Positions 18,775 through 27,990 are shown, numbered from the stretch's first letter. The stretch: DNA of 64,000 nt from Bacillota bacterium (GCA_023415055.1 JAEZLZ010000088.1:4712-68711), one strand, 5' to 3'. Numbers and translations are program-made. Notes: generated by a model not told the origin, from the letters alone.

Positions 18775-19908
18775 CTACCTTCCAAACAGTTTACAAATGA
18801 TATTAATGATCCTCTGCATATCCTCATCTGTATTCTTTATATCACTAGGTAAGCAAACACCTCGACTGAAGATATCTCCTGATACACTCTCAACGTTACC
18901 ATCAACTTTAATAAAATCACAGTCTTTAAATATTGGCTGAAGATGCATCGGCTTCCATATTGGTCGCGATTCAATATTTTCTTGTTCTAATGCAAGCATG
19001 ATGTCCAAAGGTTTTACCTTGCTCTCGCTACTAATAGTAATACAGGATAGCCAGTAATTCGCTTCGCAGTCCTCAGGGATTGGATTCATTGCAATATCTT
19101 GAATATCTTCAAATGCTTTCTTATAGGTATAATAAATCTTCTTCTTCAATCTAATATGTTCGTCCAGGGATAACAACTGCCCTCTTCCTATTCCGGCTAC
19201 GATGTTGGACATACGATAATTATACCCTATTTCCTTGTGCTCGTAGTGTCTTTCCTTTTCTCTGGATTGGGTAGACCAAAATCTCACTTTTTCAATTGCA
19301 ACTCCGTCTTCGGACACAAGCATACCTCCTCCTGAGGTAGTAATTATCTTATTTCCGTTAAAGGAATAGATACCGAATTTACCATAGGTACCCGTCTGCT
19401 TGCCATGATAAGTAGCACCCATTGATTCTGCTGCATCCTCAACCAAAGGAACATTATGCTCATTGCATATATCAAGTATTTCTTTAAGTTTAGCAGGTGT
19501 TCCATATAGATTAACTATAATAACCGCTTTTGCATTCGGATACTTCTCAAATGCTTTTCTTAGGGCATTGGGATCCATATTCCAGGTATCTCTTTCACTA
19601 TCAATAAAGACAGGCGTTGCACCTTGATATAAGATTGGGTTACAGGTCGCTGAAAAGGTTAACGATGAACAGAATACAATATCTCCTTGAGATATTCCTA
19701 TGTATTTTAACGCTAGATGAATTGCAGATGTACCGGATACAACAGCAGCTGCATGTTTAGTTCCGACATAAGAAGCTAATTCTTTTTCAAATTCATTCAC
19801 ATTCGGTCCTAATGGAGCAACCCAATTTGTATCAAAAGCCTCGTTTATAAAATTCATCTCTTTGCCATTCATCGTAGGTGAAGACAGATAAATACGCTTA
19901 CTTTCCAT
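18775..19908 (-). CDS. PglE-type UDP-4-amino-4,6-dideoxy-GlcNAc aminotransferase
   Basis: This is a DegT-family PLP enzyme of about 377 residues. It starts MESKRIYLSSPTMNGKEMNF and carries the PLP lysine in YSFNGNKIITTSGGGML (about 180-196) and the aspartate in LVEDAAESMGATYHGKQ. The sequence matches the PglE/EpsN branch, which aminates the 4-keto sugar made by PglF. I chose the start at 19908 because GGGG lies 7 nt upstream; an earlier ATG at 19926 has no ribosome binding site. With the dehydratase at 19989-21848 it should give UDP-2-acetamido-4-amino-2,4,6-trideoxyglucose. Confidence 0.87.
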   Translation of the reverse strand: MESKRIYLSSPTMNGKEMNFINEAFDTNWVAPLGPNVNEFEKELASYVGTKHAAAVVSGTSAIHLALKYIGISQGDIVFCSSLTFSATCNPILYQGATPVFIDSERDTWNMDPNALRKAFEKYPNAKAVIIVNLYGTPAKLKEILDICNEHNVPLVEDAAESMGATYHGKQTGTYGKFGIYSFNGNKIITTSGGGMLVSEDGVAIEKVRFWSTQSREKERHYEHKEIGYNYRMSNIVAGIGRGQLLSLDEHIRLKKKIYYTYKKAFEDIQDIAMNPIPEDCEANYWLSCITISSESKVKPLDIMLALEQENIESRPIWKPMHLQPIFKDCDFIKVDGNVESVSGDIFSRGVCLPSDIKNTDEDMQRIINIICKLFGR

Positions 19909-19988
19909 ATCAATACCCCACTTCATAATTATAATTTATTAGCCTTAAGCCAAGAGTAATTTATACTCTAATTAACAATCGTCCATCC

Positions 19989-21848
19989 TCATATCTTTTT
20001 AGCAACATAAGTGGGGACTATCTCCTGAACCAGTTTTCTAATACCTACTGGCTCCAATACACATACTTCCTTCAGCTCTTCCAACTGTTGCAAGAACTTT
20101 TCCTCATCGAAATCAATCGGCTTGCCAATATGTATCATCTTATTTTCAGTATCCTCCAGCCCCTCCTCATCCATAAGGAGCTCCTCATAAAGCTTCTCTC
20201 CCGGGCGTAGTCCTGTGAATTCAATCATAATATCTTCATTCGGCTTATACCCAGACAGCCGGATTAGATTCTCAGCCAAATCAAGTATTTTCACCGGTTC
20301 TCCCATATCCAGAACAAATATCTCACCACCATTCGCATACGCACCGGCTTGAAGTACTAGAGAAACCGCTTCCGGTATAGTCATAAAGTATCGGATAATA
20401 TCCGGATGAGTAACAGTTACCGGACCACCTGCCGCAATCTGTTTCTTAAATAAAGGAATAACGCTACCGTTGGAGCCAAGTACATTTCCAAAGCGAACAG
20501 CTACATAATCCGTGTTGGAACGATTATTATAGGTCTGAACTATCATCTCACAAATTCGTTTTGAAGCTCCCATAATATTCGTCGGATTAACCGCTTTATC
20601 AGTTGAGATAAGGACAAACTTCTCTGCTCCGTACAAATCCGCTGCCTGTACTGTCTTCCATGTACCAAGAACATTGTTTTTTATAGCTTCGTTGGGGCTA
20701 TCCTCCATCAGGGGTACATGTTTATGTGCAGCTGCGTGATATACTATTTGAGGTCTATATGTCTTAAAGATATTATTTATTCTAGCAGAATTCCTAACGG
20801 AAGCAATTAATACCACTAAATTCAGCTCCGGATATTTTTTTCTAAGCTCTTGTTGTATGTCATATGCATTATTCTCATAGATATCAATAATAATTAATTG
20901 CTTTGGATTTTTAGCTGCCAACTGACGACATAATTCACTTCCGATAGAGCCACCGCCTCCGGTAACCATAATCACTTTGCCTTCCACATAACCCATAATG
21001 GAATCAAGATCAACCTTGATGGAATCTCGTCCAAGCAGATCCTCAACCTCAACATTACGAAGATTGCTGATAGACACTTCATTATTCATAAATTGATAAA
21101 TTCCGGGAAGAATTTTGAGTTCACAGCTTGTCTGATTGCAAATCTCCACAATTTCCCTGATTATCTTCTTTGATACAGAAGGCATGGCGATAATAATCTC
21201 ATTGATATTATAGATATTAACACAATCCAGTATGTTATCCCTAGTACCGGTCACCTTGATACCATGGATATAACTTCCCTGCTTCTCAACCGCATCATCA
21301 ATAATACATTTCACCACGGTATTATTGATGTGTTCACTGGTGTTAATCTCTTTGATAATAGCATTAGCTGCACTTCCCGCGCCAATGATCATTACATTGC
21401 TCGTTACACCACTTGTTCTATTTGTACGGAACATAGAGCGAACAAACCGATAAGAAAATCGAACTCCTAGGGTTAATAACAGGAGTACCCCTGCATAAAG
21501 AAAATAATAGCTGCGCGGAACGGGGTAATGCAAGCCATACATACCAAAAAACTGTAATATAGCAGATAACATACAGGCGGAGAAGACATTTTGCATCTCT
21601 GTAACACTCGCATATCTCCATAAACTATGATAAAGTCTTAAAAAATAAAATACTATTAACGTCATGATAATATTAACAGGTAAGTATCTCCATACACTTT
21701 CAATAAATAGTAAATCAACTTTTCCCGGGTCAAGATCAAATCGTAATAATAATCCCATTCCACTCGATACTGTAATGACTGCGATATCGCAAAGTAGTAA
21801 AAATAATCTTCTTACTGCCAACTTCTTATCTATAATTTTATGTACCAT
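19989..21848 (-). CDS. PglF/CapD-type membrane UDP-GlcNAc 4,6-dehydratase
   Basis: The protein has 619 residues. Four transmembrane helices (about 1-135) are followed by a CoA-binding/Rossmann domain (VMIIGAGSAANAIIKEI, about 147-163) and the catalytic SDR domain (VMVTGGGGSIGSELCRQL, about 293-310). The catalytic segment STDKAVNPTNIMGASKRICE has the Met-x3-Lys variant. It would make UDP-2-acetamido-2,6-dideoxy-4-ketoglucose for the PglE enzyme next to it. It is the first gene of the polysaccharide locus, with a GAGGT ribosome binding site, and lies just downstream of the terminator at 21892-21941. Confidence 0.92.
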   Translation of the reverse strand: MVHKIIDKKLAVRRLFLLLCDIAVITVSSGMGLLLRFDLDPGKVDLLFIESVWRYLPVNIIMTLIVFYFLRLYHSLWRYASVTEMQNVFSACMLSAILQFFGMYGLHYPVPRSYYFLYAGVLLLLTLGVRFSYRFVRSMFRTNRTSGVTSNVMIIGAGSAANAIIKEINTSEHINNTVVKCIIDDAVEKQGSYIHGIKVTGTRDNILDCVNIYNINEIIIAMPSVSKKIIREIVEICNQTSCELKILPGIYQFMNNEVSISNLRNVEVEDLLGRDSIKVDLDSIMGYVEGKVIMVTGGGGSIGSELCRQLAAKNPKQLIIIDIYENNAYDIQQELRKKYPELNLVVLIASVRNSARINNIFKTYRPQIVYHAAAHKHVPLMEDSPNEAIKNNVLGTWKTVQAADLYGAEKFVLISTDKAVNPTNIMGASKRICEMIVQTYNNRSNTDYVAVRFGNVLGSNGSVIPLFKKQIAAGGPVTVTHPDIIRYFMTIPEAVSLVLQAGAYANGGEIFVLDMGEPVKILDLAENLIRLSGYKPNEDIMIEFTGLRPGEKLYEELLMDEEGLEDTENKMIHIGKPIDFDEEKFLQQLEELKEVCVLEPVGIRKLVQEIVPTYVAKKI

Positions 21849-21891
21849 ACACTACCTCGCTTAATTTTTATTAAATATTATATTGACGTAT

Positions 21892-21941
21892 AAAAAGAAC
21901 CCTAAATTACAGGATCATTCCTATAAATAAAGGCTCTTTTT
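21892..21941 (-). terminator. Terminator between zinc-ribbon gene and polysaccharide operon
   Basis: On the minus strand AAAAAGAGCC pairs with GGGTTCTTTTT across a loop that contains a small AGGAATGATCCT hairpin, and a T-run follows. It overlaps the stop codon of the upstream small gene. It leaves only about 45 nt before the pglF-type start, so the main operon needs its own promoter or an antitermination step. Confidence 0.6.
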
Positions 21942-22176
21942 ATTCTCCGTTTTTTGTTTCAGTAATCAAAGCTTTATCCAGTGTTCCTGCGACGTCCGCT
22001 TTCATCTTATATTTATTCTTTAGTATGACACGTTCCTCTTCTGTCATATTCACATATGTCTCATAATCTACATTGATAAGCTCTAATGTCGTACCACAAT
22101 GGAAGCAAATAGCATCCGGTTTTCTGGATACCATTCTTAAGTTATAACAGTTCGGACAAATATAAATACGTAACAT
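21940..22176 (-). CDS. Small zinc-ribbon protein of unknown function
   Basis: The product has 78 residues with two CxxC pairs, CPNC (about 8-11) and CFHCG (about 24-28), which form a likely zinc ribbon. A Glu/Lys-rich tail with a tyrosine-containing region (NVDYETYVNMTEEER) follows. I do not recognise a named family. It has a consensus promoter (22208-22236), an AGGAGG ribosome binding site and a terminator, so it is a genuine monocistronic gene. It precedes the polysaccharide operon in the same direction; a regulatory role is possible but only a guess. Confidence 0.75.
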   Translation of the reverse strand: MLRIYICPNCYNLRMVSRKPDAICFHCGTTLELINVDYETYVNMTEEERVILKNKYKMKADVAGTLDKALITETKNGE

Positions 22177-22207
22177 GTTATCACTCCTCCTTTAATCGCT
22201 AGTTCAC

Positions 22208-22236
22208 ATTATACTATGTTTGTGGCAGAATGTAAA
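22208..22236 (-). promoter_or_regulatory. SigA-type promoter of the zinc-ribbon gene
   Basis: Read on the minus strand, TTTACA and TATAAT are separated by exactly 17 nt, a near-perfect vegetative promoter about 35 nt before the start codon at 22176. Confidence 0.8.
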
Positions 22237-22425
22237 CCTTTAGAGATGATTTTGTATTTATTTGTATATTGATAATGACAAATAATAAACTTTAGATATA
22301 TAGATTAAAGATAATTGCATTTGTCATGTAATCGTAAATTGGTGACTTTTCTCTTAATCATTATGATGAATATTACACACTATTGGATAATAAACTACAC
22401 TTAGCGGCTTATCATACCTTGATAA

Positions 22426-22455
22426 TTGCTAATATCATACCATCTATGTTATAAT
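22426..22455 (+). promoter_or_regulatory. Possible promoter of larC-larE
   Basis: TTGCTA and TATAAT are 18 nt apart, giving a leader of about 140 nt before larC. The -10 is perfect and the -35 partial. The leader holds one weak pairing (CTTCCT with AGGAAG) and no riboswitch that I recognise. The rest of the 22177-22601 gap shows nothing else. Confidence 0.45.
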
Positions 22456-22601
22456 AATCAAAGCGTAAAGAAGTCTCGCTATCAAAAGAACATTAAACCA
22501 CAATACCCCAAACATACTTCCTACTAATCCGTATACATTAAGGAAGTAATAGCTATACCCGTAATGGAGTAAATATTCTTTTATTACACAAATTACATAA
22601 T

Positions 22602-24056
22602 ATGAAAGTGAGTGAACTTATGAACGATAAAACATTATATCTGGAATGTTATTCCGGTATCAGCGGTGATATGACTGTAGCCGCATTACTCGACCTCGGT
22701 GCTGATCAAAATGTACTGATGGAGGGGCTTAAGAGCCTTAAAGTGGAAGGATATCAGATAAAAATTGGACGACGGGCTAAAAATAGCATCGAAGCCTGTG
22801 ATTTCGATGTTATCCTAGAGAGCGAAAATATAGAGCCTCATTCCCATGAGCATGATCATTCTCATGAACATGATCGCTCCCATGAACATGGTCACTCCCA
22901 TGATCACTCTTCCCATACTCACAGTCACTTCCATGATGATGATGAGCATGAGGAAAACCATACCCATAGCTATGCAAAGCTTTCCCGTGGCAAATCGGTT
23001 ATGAAGCTAACACAATCTTCATCCACTCACGATCATATACCGGATCCGGATCATCCTCCAATTCACTATGGACATCATGATCATAGAAACCTTTCGATTA
23101 TAAATGATATTATTGACAGCTCTTCGATAACCGATAATGCAAAAGTGATTGCAAAGCGCATCTTTTATATCGTAGCCGTTGCAGAAGCGAAAGCCCATGG
23201 CAAGACGATTGATGAGGTACATTTTCACGAGGTAGGAGCCATTGATTCTATCGTTGATATCGTCGCAGCTGCAATTTGCCTTGATAACCTAAGGATTAAG
23301 GATGTGATTGTATCTGAAATGTATGAAGGAACGGGTTTCATTACCTGTCAGCACGGGCTTCTTCCTATTCCTGTTCCTGCAGTAATTAATATTGCATCTG
23401 AACATCAGCTTCCTCTTCACATCACCAATGTTTCCGGAGAGCTGATTACACCTACCGGTGCTGCAATTGTTGCTGCCATTCGCACGAAGGAAGTCTTACC
23501 AAAAGAAATGAAGATCTTAAAAATCGGACTGGGTGCCGGAAAACGTAATTATGCTGGTGCCAGCGGCCTGTTACGGGCTATGCTGATTGAGAAAGGTATC
23601 GTCGAAAGCAAAGCTGATACACAAGATCACATCTGGGTACTTGAAGCAAATATTGATGATTGTCCCGGGGAAGCTTTGGCTTATACGATGGAACTTTTAT
23701 TACAAAACGGAGCAAAGGATGCTTACTATACTCCGATCTATATGAAGAAGAACCGCCCTGCTTACATGTTGGGTGTTATCTGCAGCGGGGACAAGCTAGA
23801 TGAGCTGGAGGATATCATATTCAGTAATACTACTACGATCGGTATTCGTAAGACACAAGCGGTCAGAACTACTCTTATAAGAGAAGCTCTTACTATTTCC
23901 ACCCCCTATGGAGCAGCTGATGTTAAGGTGTGCCATTATAAGCAAAAGCGCTTTTATTATCCTGAATATGAAAGTGTAAAGAAGCTCTGCGAGACCTCCG
24001 GTAAAGACTATCTTACCATTTACAACCTGGTTCAGGCTTTGGCAATGGAGAAATAA
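22602..24056 (+). CDS. larC: LarC, nickel insertase for the pincer cofactor
   Basis: LarC uses CTP to put nickel into the pyridinium dithiocarboxylate nucleotide and so finishes the nickel pincer (NPN) cofactor. The 484 residues begin with LYLECYSGISGDMTVAALLD (about 12-31). A very histidine-rich insert follows (about 80-123, SHEHDHSHEH-type repeats, and more His at 143-161), then VHFHEVGAIDSIVDIV and the C-terminal domain (WVLEANIDDCPGEALAYTME). In Lactobacillus the protein is split and joined by programmed frameshifting; here it is one continuous frame. The start could also be the ATG at 22620. larE follows 54 nt downstream. Confidence 0.93.
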   Translation: MKVSELMNDKTLYLECYSGISGDMTVAALLDLGADQNVLMEGLKSLKVEGYQIKIGRRAKNSIEACDFDVILESENIEPHSHEHDHSHEHDRSHEHGHSHDHSSHTHSHFHDDDEHEENHTHSYAKLSRGKSVMKLTQSSSTHDHIPDPDHPPIHYGHHDHRNLSIINDIIDSSSITDNAKVIAKRIFYIVAVAEAKAHGKTIDEVHFHEVGAIDSIVDIVAAAICLDNLRIKDVIVSEMYEGTGFITCQHGLLPIPVPAVINIASEHQLPLHITNVSGELITPTGAAIVAAIRTKEVLPKEMKILKIGLGAGKRNYAGASGLLRAMLIEKGIVESKADTQDHIWVLEANIDDCPGEALAYTMELLLQNGAKDAYYTPIYMKKNRPAYMLGVICSGDKLDELEDIIFSNTTTIGIRKTQAVRTTLIREALTISTPYGAADVKVCHYKQKRFYYPEYESVKKLCETSGKDYLTIYNLVQALAMEK

Positions 24057-24110
24057 ATCCAAATAGCTACACCGGACGGACAAAATAAGGTTATAAAGGA
24101 GAAAAGGATT

Positions 24111-24959
24111 ATGCTTCAAACAAATTCTGATAAAATAAAGCCGGAAAACCTATCCATTTATAAACGTCTTACTGATTATCTGGAGCAGCATATAAAAGAA
24201 GGAATAGCGATTGCCTTTTCCGGAGGAGTAGACTCAAGTCTCCTTCTGAAGCTTGCTTGCGATGTCGGTCAGCAGTCGCAGAGATCTGTGCTTGCCGTTA
24301 CCTTTGAGACTAGGCTTCATCCACATGGTGATCTTGAGGAGGCGCAGGCCTTAGCCTCCGACTTCGGCGCAGTTCATCAGATCATTCAGGTGGATGAGTT
24401 TTCAGATGCTGAGATTCTCTACAATCCAGAGGATCGATGCTATCGTTGCAAGAAGCTACTGTTTCAAACGCTGATCAGCAATGCAAACAGGGAAGGTTAC
24501 CATTTCCTGATTGACGGTACAAACTATGATGACTTAAATGCATACCGCCCCGGAAGGAAAGCGCTAAAAGAATTAGGTATCCACAGTCCATTGCTGGAGC
24601 TTCAGATTACCAAGGCTCAGATTCGTTCTTTGGCAGCGGACTTAGGTATCTCCTCCTCGGACCGCCCCTCTGCTCCCTGTCTTGCGACACGATTGCCTTA
24701 CGGAGCGAAGCTGGATTTTGAGACTTTGGCTCTCATTGACCAAGGGGAACAGTTCATTAAATCCTTTGGTTTTTATAATGTACGACTACGATTACATCAG
24801 GATATTTTAAGAATTGAGATCGATAAGAAAGACTTTTCGAAGTTCCTCGATGATCAAGAACAGATTATATTACGGTTAAAAGGATTGGGCTTTCTATATA
24901 TCACCTTAGATCTTGAGGGCTTCCGTTCCGGAAGTATGGATATTAAAATTAATCAATGA
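24111..24959 (+). CDS. larE: LarE, sulfur transferase for the pincer cofactor
   Basis: LarE adenylates pyridinium dicarboxylate mononucleotide and converts its carboxylates to thiocarboxylates. The PP-loop signature IAFSGGVDSSLLLK lies at about 34-47. Cysteines C110 and C113 (RCYRCKK) and C190 (PSAPCLATR) match the three-cysteine group of LarE proteins, which hold a [4Fe-4S] cluster. The single-cysteine group instead sacrifices its own sulfur. An AAAGGAG ribosome binding site precedes the ATG. It forms one transcription unit with larC. Confidence 0.93.
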   Translation: MLQTNSDKIKPENLSIYKRLTDYLEQHIKEGIAIAFSGGVDSSLLLKLACDVGQQSQRSVLAVTFETRLHPHGDLEEAQALASDFGAVHQIIQVDEFSDAEILYNPEDRCYRCKKLLFQTLISNANREGYHFLIDGTNYDDLNAYRPGRKALKELGIHSPLLELQITKAQIRSLAADLGISSSDRPSAPCLATRLPYGAKLDFETLALIDQGEQFIKSFGFYNVRLRLHQDILRIEIDKKDFSKFLDDQEQIILRLKGLGFLYITLDLEGFRSGSMDIKINQ

Positions 24960-25143
24960 GTAGGAACAAATAGTGTCATTATATAAGTACAAAAGAACTT
25001 TTTGAGAGCTTAATGCTAAGTTTGCTACCAGAAGTTATTCAATCAAATACCGGGTGAATAAAAAGAATAAATATAAAACCGAAAGCTTTTGATATACCTC
25101 TTTCGTTAAAATTAATATTGATTTGAGTTCTTAAATCAATTAA

Positions 25144-25260
25144 AAAAGTGAATATACGTACCTATTTATGCAGATGGCGAAGACCGTCCGATTGCGGATA
25201 TTTTTTCCGCATGAGGGAAAGGCGAGACAGATGCATGGATAGGTGCGTATATTCACTTTT
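25144..25260. repeat. Long palindromic element between larE and nikO
   Basis: Left arm 25144-25165 and right arm 25239-25260 are inverted copies of 22 bp with two mismatches (the GTGAATATACGTACC core). Inside is a second hairpin, GCGGA with TCCGC around a T-rich loop (about 25195-25210). It lies between convergent genes, so it may act as a two-way terminator or be a small mobile (MITE-like) element. The rest of 24960-25287 shows no gene. Confidence 0.6.
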
Positions 25261-25287
25261 CTCATTTATATCACTTGATTCTATTGA

Positions 25288-26016
25288 TTAAATTTCCATC
25301 TTCTGCAGGCAAAAAGGTAACTCCAAACCAGCCTCTTCTAAGAGTCCTTGATTCGTTAATATGTCCTTCGCCCGTCCCTCCGCATAGACCCGACCTTCCT
25401 TAAGCACCACCACCCGTTCGCATAGTTCCAGAGCCATATCAAGATCGTGGGTCGCAATCAGCTTCGTCATTGGGACCCCTCGAAGCAGATGAATTAATCT
25501 CCTTCTTGTTTTTGGATCTAGAAAGGAAGAAGGCTCATCAAACAAAACAACCGAAGGCTCCATCGCCAGAACAGTAGCGATTGCAATGATTCTCTTCTCA
25601 CCTCCGCTTAACTTATGAGAGCTCATGTCCCGCAGTTTCTCGACTCCAAGCACTTTTAATATATGATCAATCCTGATTCGGATATTTTCCTCACTCATAC
25701 CATAGTTTCTTAAACCAAATGCAATATCATCATACACATTTGACATAAATAGCTGATCATCCGGATTCTGAAATACAAATCCGATTCGCTCACGAAGTTC
25801 ACGTAGCTTCTTCCTATCCTGCATCAAACCGTCCACCTCAATCGAACCTTCAAATGGCAGCAGAATTCCAACGATTGACATTAGCAGAGTAGATTTACCG
25901 GCTCCGTTGGCTCCGATGATACCTACTGTCTCTCCTTTTTCTATTGATAAGCTAAGATTTCTTAGTACCTGATTCCCATCCTGATATCGCACACTCAGGT
26001 TATTCAGCTTTAACAT
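25288..26016 (-). CDS. nikO: ECF-type nickel transporter ATPase NikO (CbiO family)
   Basis: This 242-residue ABC ATPase energises metal uptake by the membrane parts encoded just upstream. Walker A is GANGAGKSTLL (about 34-44), the Q-loop is VFQNPDDQLF, the signature is LSGGEKRIIAIA (about 137-148) and Walker B is VVLFDEPSSFLD. QNPDDQ is typical of CbiO/EcfA proteins. The gene is last in larB-nikMN-nikQ-nikO. Cobalt is an alternative substrate, but the lar genes argue for nickel. Confidence 0.88.
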   Translation of the reverse strand: MLKLNNLSVRYQDGNQVLRNLSLSIEKGETVGIIGANGAGKSTLLMSIVGILLPFEGSIEVDGLMQDRKKLRELRERIGFVFQNPDDQLFMSNVYDDIAFGLRNYGMSEENIRIRIDHILKVLGVEKLRDMSSHKLSGGEKRIIAIATVLAMEPSVVLFDEPSSFLDPKTRRRLIHLLRGVPMTKLIATHDLDMALELCERVVVLKEGRVYAEGRAKDILTNQGLLEEAGLELPFCLQKMEI

Positions 26017-26178
26017 TCTCAGTCCTCCGTTCCAAATACAATGTCGTTTACATCATCTAAATTAATGCAGAAAGATGCTATTTCTTCACCTTTCGAAACA
26101 TGCTCAATATTACATCGAGCACAAATATTAAAAGTGAAAGAAAAGCTCAAAATGTGCAGCTTTCGATCACAACAAATA

Positions 26179-26982
26179 CTATCCTATAATCAGATTGCCG
26201 ATCAATTCACTTAAATTATTCATTCTCAGAATCACAAACACCCCACCAAGCATCAGCAGATACAGCCAGTAAGGAAAAGCTACTATCTTATGCTCCGAAA
26301 ACAAGATTCCACCTTCAAAGCCGCGACATTTCATCGCATGATAGATCCGGTCTGCCCGGTCAAAACTGCGGATAATCAACTGCCCCAGAAAAGGTCCCAT
26401 ATCCGCTAGCTTAATCCCCTTTTCCCTCGGTGCTCTAAGCAAGTAGGCATGATACATGACAGCAACTTCATCGCCCAATACGCTTAGGTAGCGAAAGGTC
26501 ATCATAATCTGCAATACAAGAATCGTTGGTATACGTAGGTACAACATCGCATAGAGCAGTTCATTCATCGTAGTAGTTGAGATCAGGATCAGTATTGCCG
26601 TCACCGTAAGTATTGTTTTCATCAGAATTGAGATAAAGACCAACACGCCTTTCGTAATTGTAATCCCGGCAATTATCATCACTGTCTCTTTACTGAAGAA
26701 CATATTGGATAATCCGGCAAACAGTGTGAAAGGCAAGGCAAATAAGAGGCGCACGAAAAGAGGCTTAAAGGGGATCTCCCCAAAAGCCATTAGTATCACC
26801 GGATAAAGGAAGAACGGAATAAGACCGCTCACCTGTTCCGGGCCAAAGGAAATGATGACCACCAGATAGGATATGGTTGTTAACAGCTTAATTACCGATG
26901 GAATACGGTGTATCGGTGTATCCTGGCTTGTCAATTCCTCAAGCTTGGTGATTCGATTCATTGATTTTCTTATTTCAGTCAT
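26179..26982 (-). CDS. nikQ: ECF-type nickel transporter membrane protein NikQ (CbiQ family)
   Basis: This is the T-component of the transporter, 267 residues with about five to six transmembrane helices. The cytoplasmic coupling motifs appear as YHAYLLRAPREKG (about 177-189) and DRADRIYHAMKCRGFEGG (about 207-224), matching the two Ala-Arg-Gly-type motifs by which CbiQ proteins contact the ATPase. It begins a few bases after nikMN. A 160-bp gap separates it from nikO, with nothing notable in it. Confidence 0.85.
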   Translation of the reverse strand: MTEIRKSMNRITKLEELTSQDTPIHRIPSVIKLLTTISYLVVIISFGPEQVSGLIPFFLYPVILMAFGEIPFKPLFVRLLFALPFTLFAGLSNMFFSKETVMIIAGITITKGVLVFISILMKTILTVTAILILISTTTMNELLYAMLYLRIPTILVLQIMMTFRYLSVLGDEVAVMYHAYLLRAPREKGIKLADMGPFLGQLIIRSFDRADRIYHAMKCRGFEGGILFSEHKIVAFPYWLYLLMLGGVFVILRMNNLSELIGNLIIG

Positions 26983-26988
26983 TGTCTC

Positions 26989-27990
26989 TTACTTTCTTTT
27001 TTTGATAATCATGATAATAAATCCCATAACGGAAGCAGCAATTAAGGTGATACCCCCTCCGATTATTCCGGATAATCCGGTACTTACCTTCTCATTCACG
27101 GGCTCATCCGTCTTCACAGAATAATCCGGCAGCAAAGCAGTAGTCTCCTGAACCTGCTGCAGTTCATCATGGATTACGGAATCTGTAGTTAATTCTTCTC
27201 CTCCGGTAACTTTTTGTATTGCCCACTCCAATCCGTCCGGCTTGGAAGAGGCATACCAGGATACAAAGCCTGCAAGAACTATGGCCGCCACAAGAATACC
27301 GATGAGAGTCTTCTTTACCGACGTACTCTGTGCATTTTCCATTCCGAGAGCATTTTCAAGAATACTCTTACGGGTTCGATAAATAAAACACAGAACCGCC
27401 GCAGATACTATTCCCTCCACGATTCCGATTGCCAGATGAATCGGCTGCATCATGACTACAAATGCTCCAAAGGGAAGCTCTGTGACTCCTGAGAGTAAAG
27501 TCTCAAGAACAACTCCAAAGGCTCCCAACTGAAGGCCGATTACCACGGATAATATCGTTGCAATTGTAATTCGTGTCGGAGTCAGCTTCTTACGCAAAAT
27601 ACTCTTATATATGAGCGGATAAGCCACCAAACAGGGTAAAATAGCAATATTAAATATATTACACCCCAGAGCAAGTAAGCCTCCATCTGCAAAGAACAGG
27701 CACTGGATCAGCAATACTGAGGCCAGCGTAATCACTGCCGGAAATGGTCCGAGTAATGCTGCCAATAAGATGCCTCCACCAATATGACCGCTCGAGCCTG
27801 TCACCGGTATCGTGAAATTGATCATCTGGGCCGCAAATATAAATGCACCCATGACACCCATCATCGGTATTTTACTTTCTTCCATATCATATCGTTTTAT
27901 CCTGGTTACACAATAACCAATGGTTCCGGTAGAGACCACATTCATTGTAGTTCCCACTGCCACGGATAATAATGCGTCTGACATATGCAT
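26989..27990 (-). CDS. nikMN: Nickel ECF substrate-binding protein NikM fused to NikN
   Basis: The first part is a CbiM/NikM substrate-capture protein. The start at 27990 gives the N-terminus MHMSDALLS, in which His2 is the conserved metal ligand, and GGGGGT lies 8 nt upstream; the frame upstream overlaps larB and is not used. Hydrophobic helices fill about 1-215. The C-terminal third has WYASSKPDGLEWAIQKV and a final transmembrane helix before a KKRK tail, the pattern of NikN/CbiN, so the two subunits are fused. It starts one base after the larB stop, so import and cofactor synthesis are co-expressed. Confidence 0.88.
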   Translation of the reverse strand: MHMSDALLSVAVGTTMNVVSTGTIGYCVTRIKRYDMEESKIPMMGVMGAFIFAAQMINFTIPVTGSSGHIGGGILLAALLGPFPAVITLASVLLIQCLFFADGGLLALGCNIFNIAILPCLVAYPLIYKSILRKKLTPTRITIATILSVVIGLQLGAFGVVLETLLSGVTELPFGAFVVMMQPIHLAIGIVEGIVSAAVLCFIYRTRKSILENALGMENAQSTSVKKTLIGILVAAIVLAGFVSWYASSKPDGLEWAIQKVTGGEELTTDSVIHDELQQVQETTALLPDYSVKTDEPVNEKVSTGLSGIIGGGITLIAASVMGFIIMIIKKRK

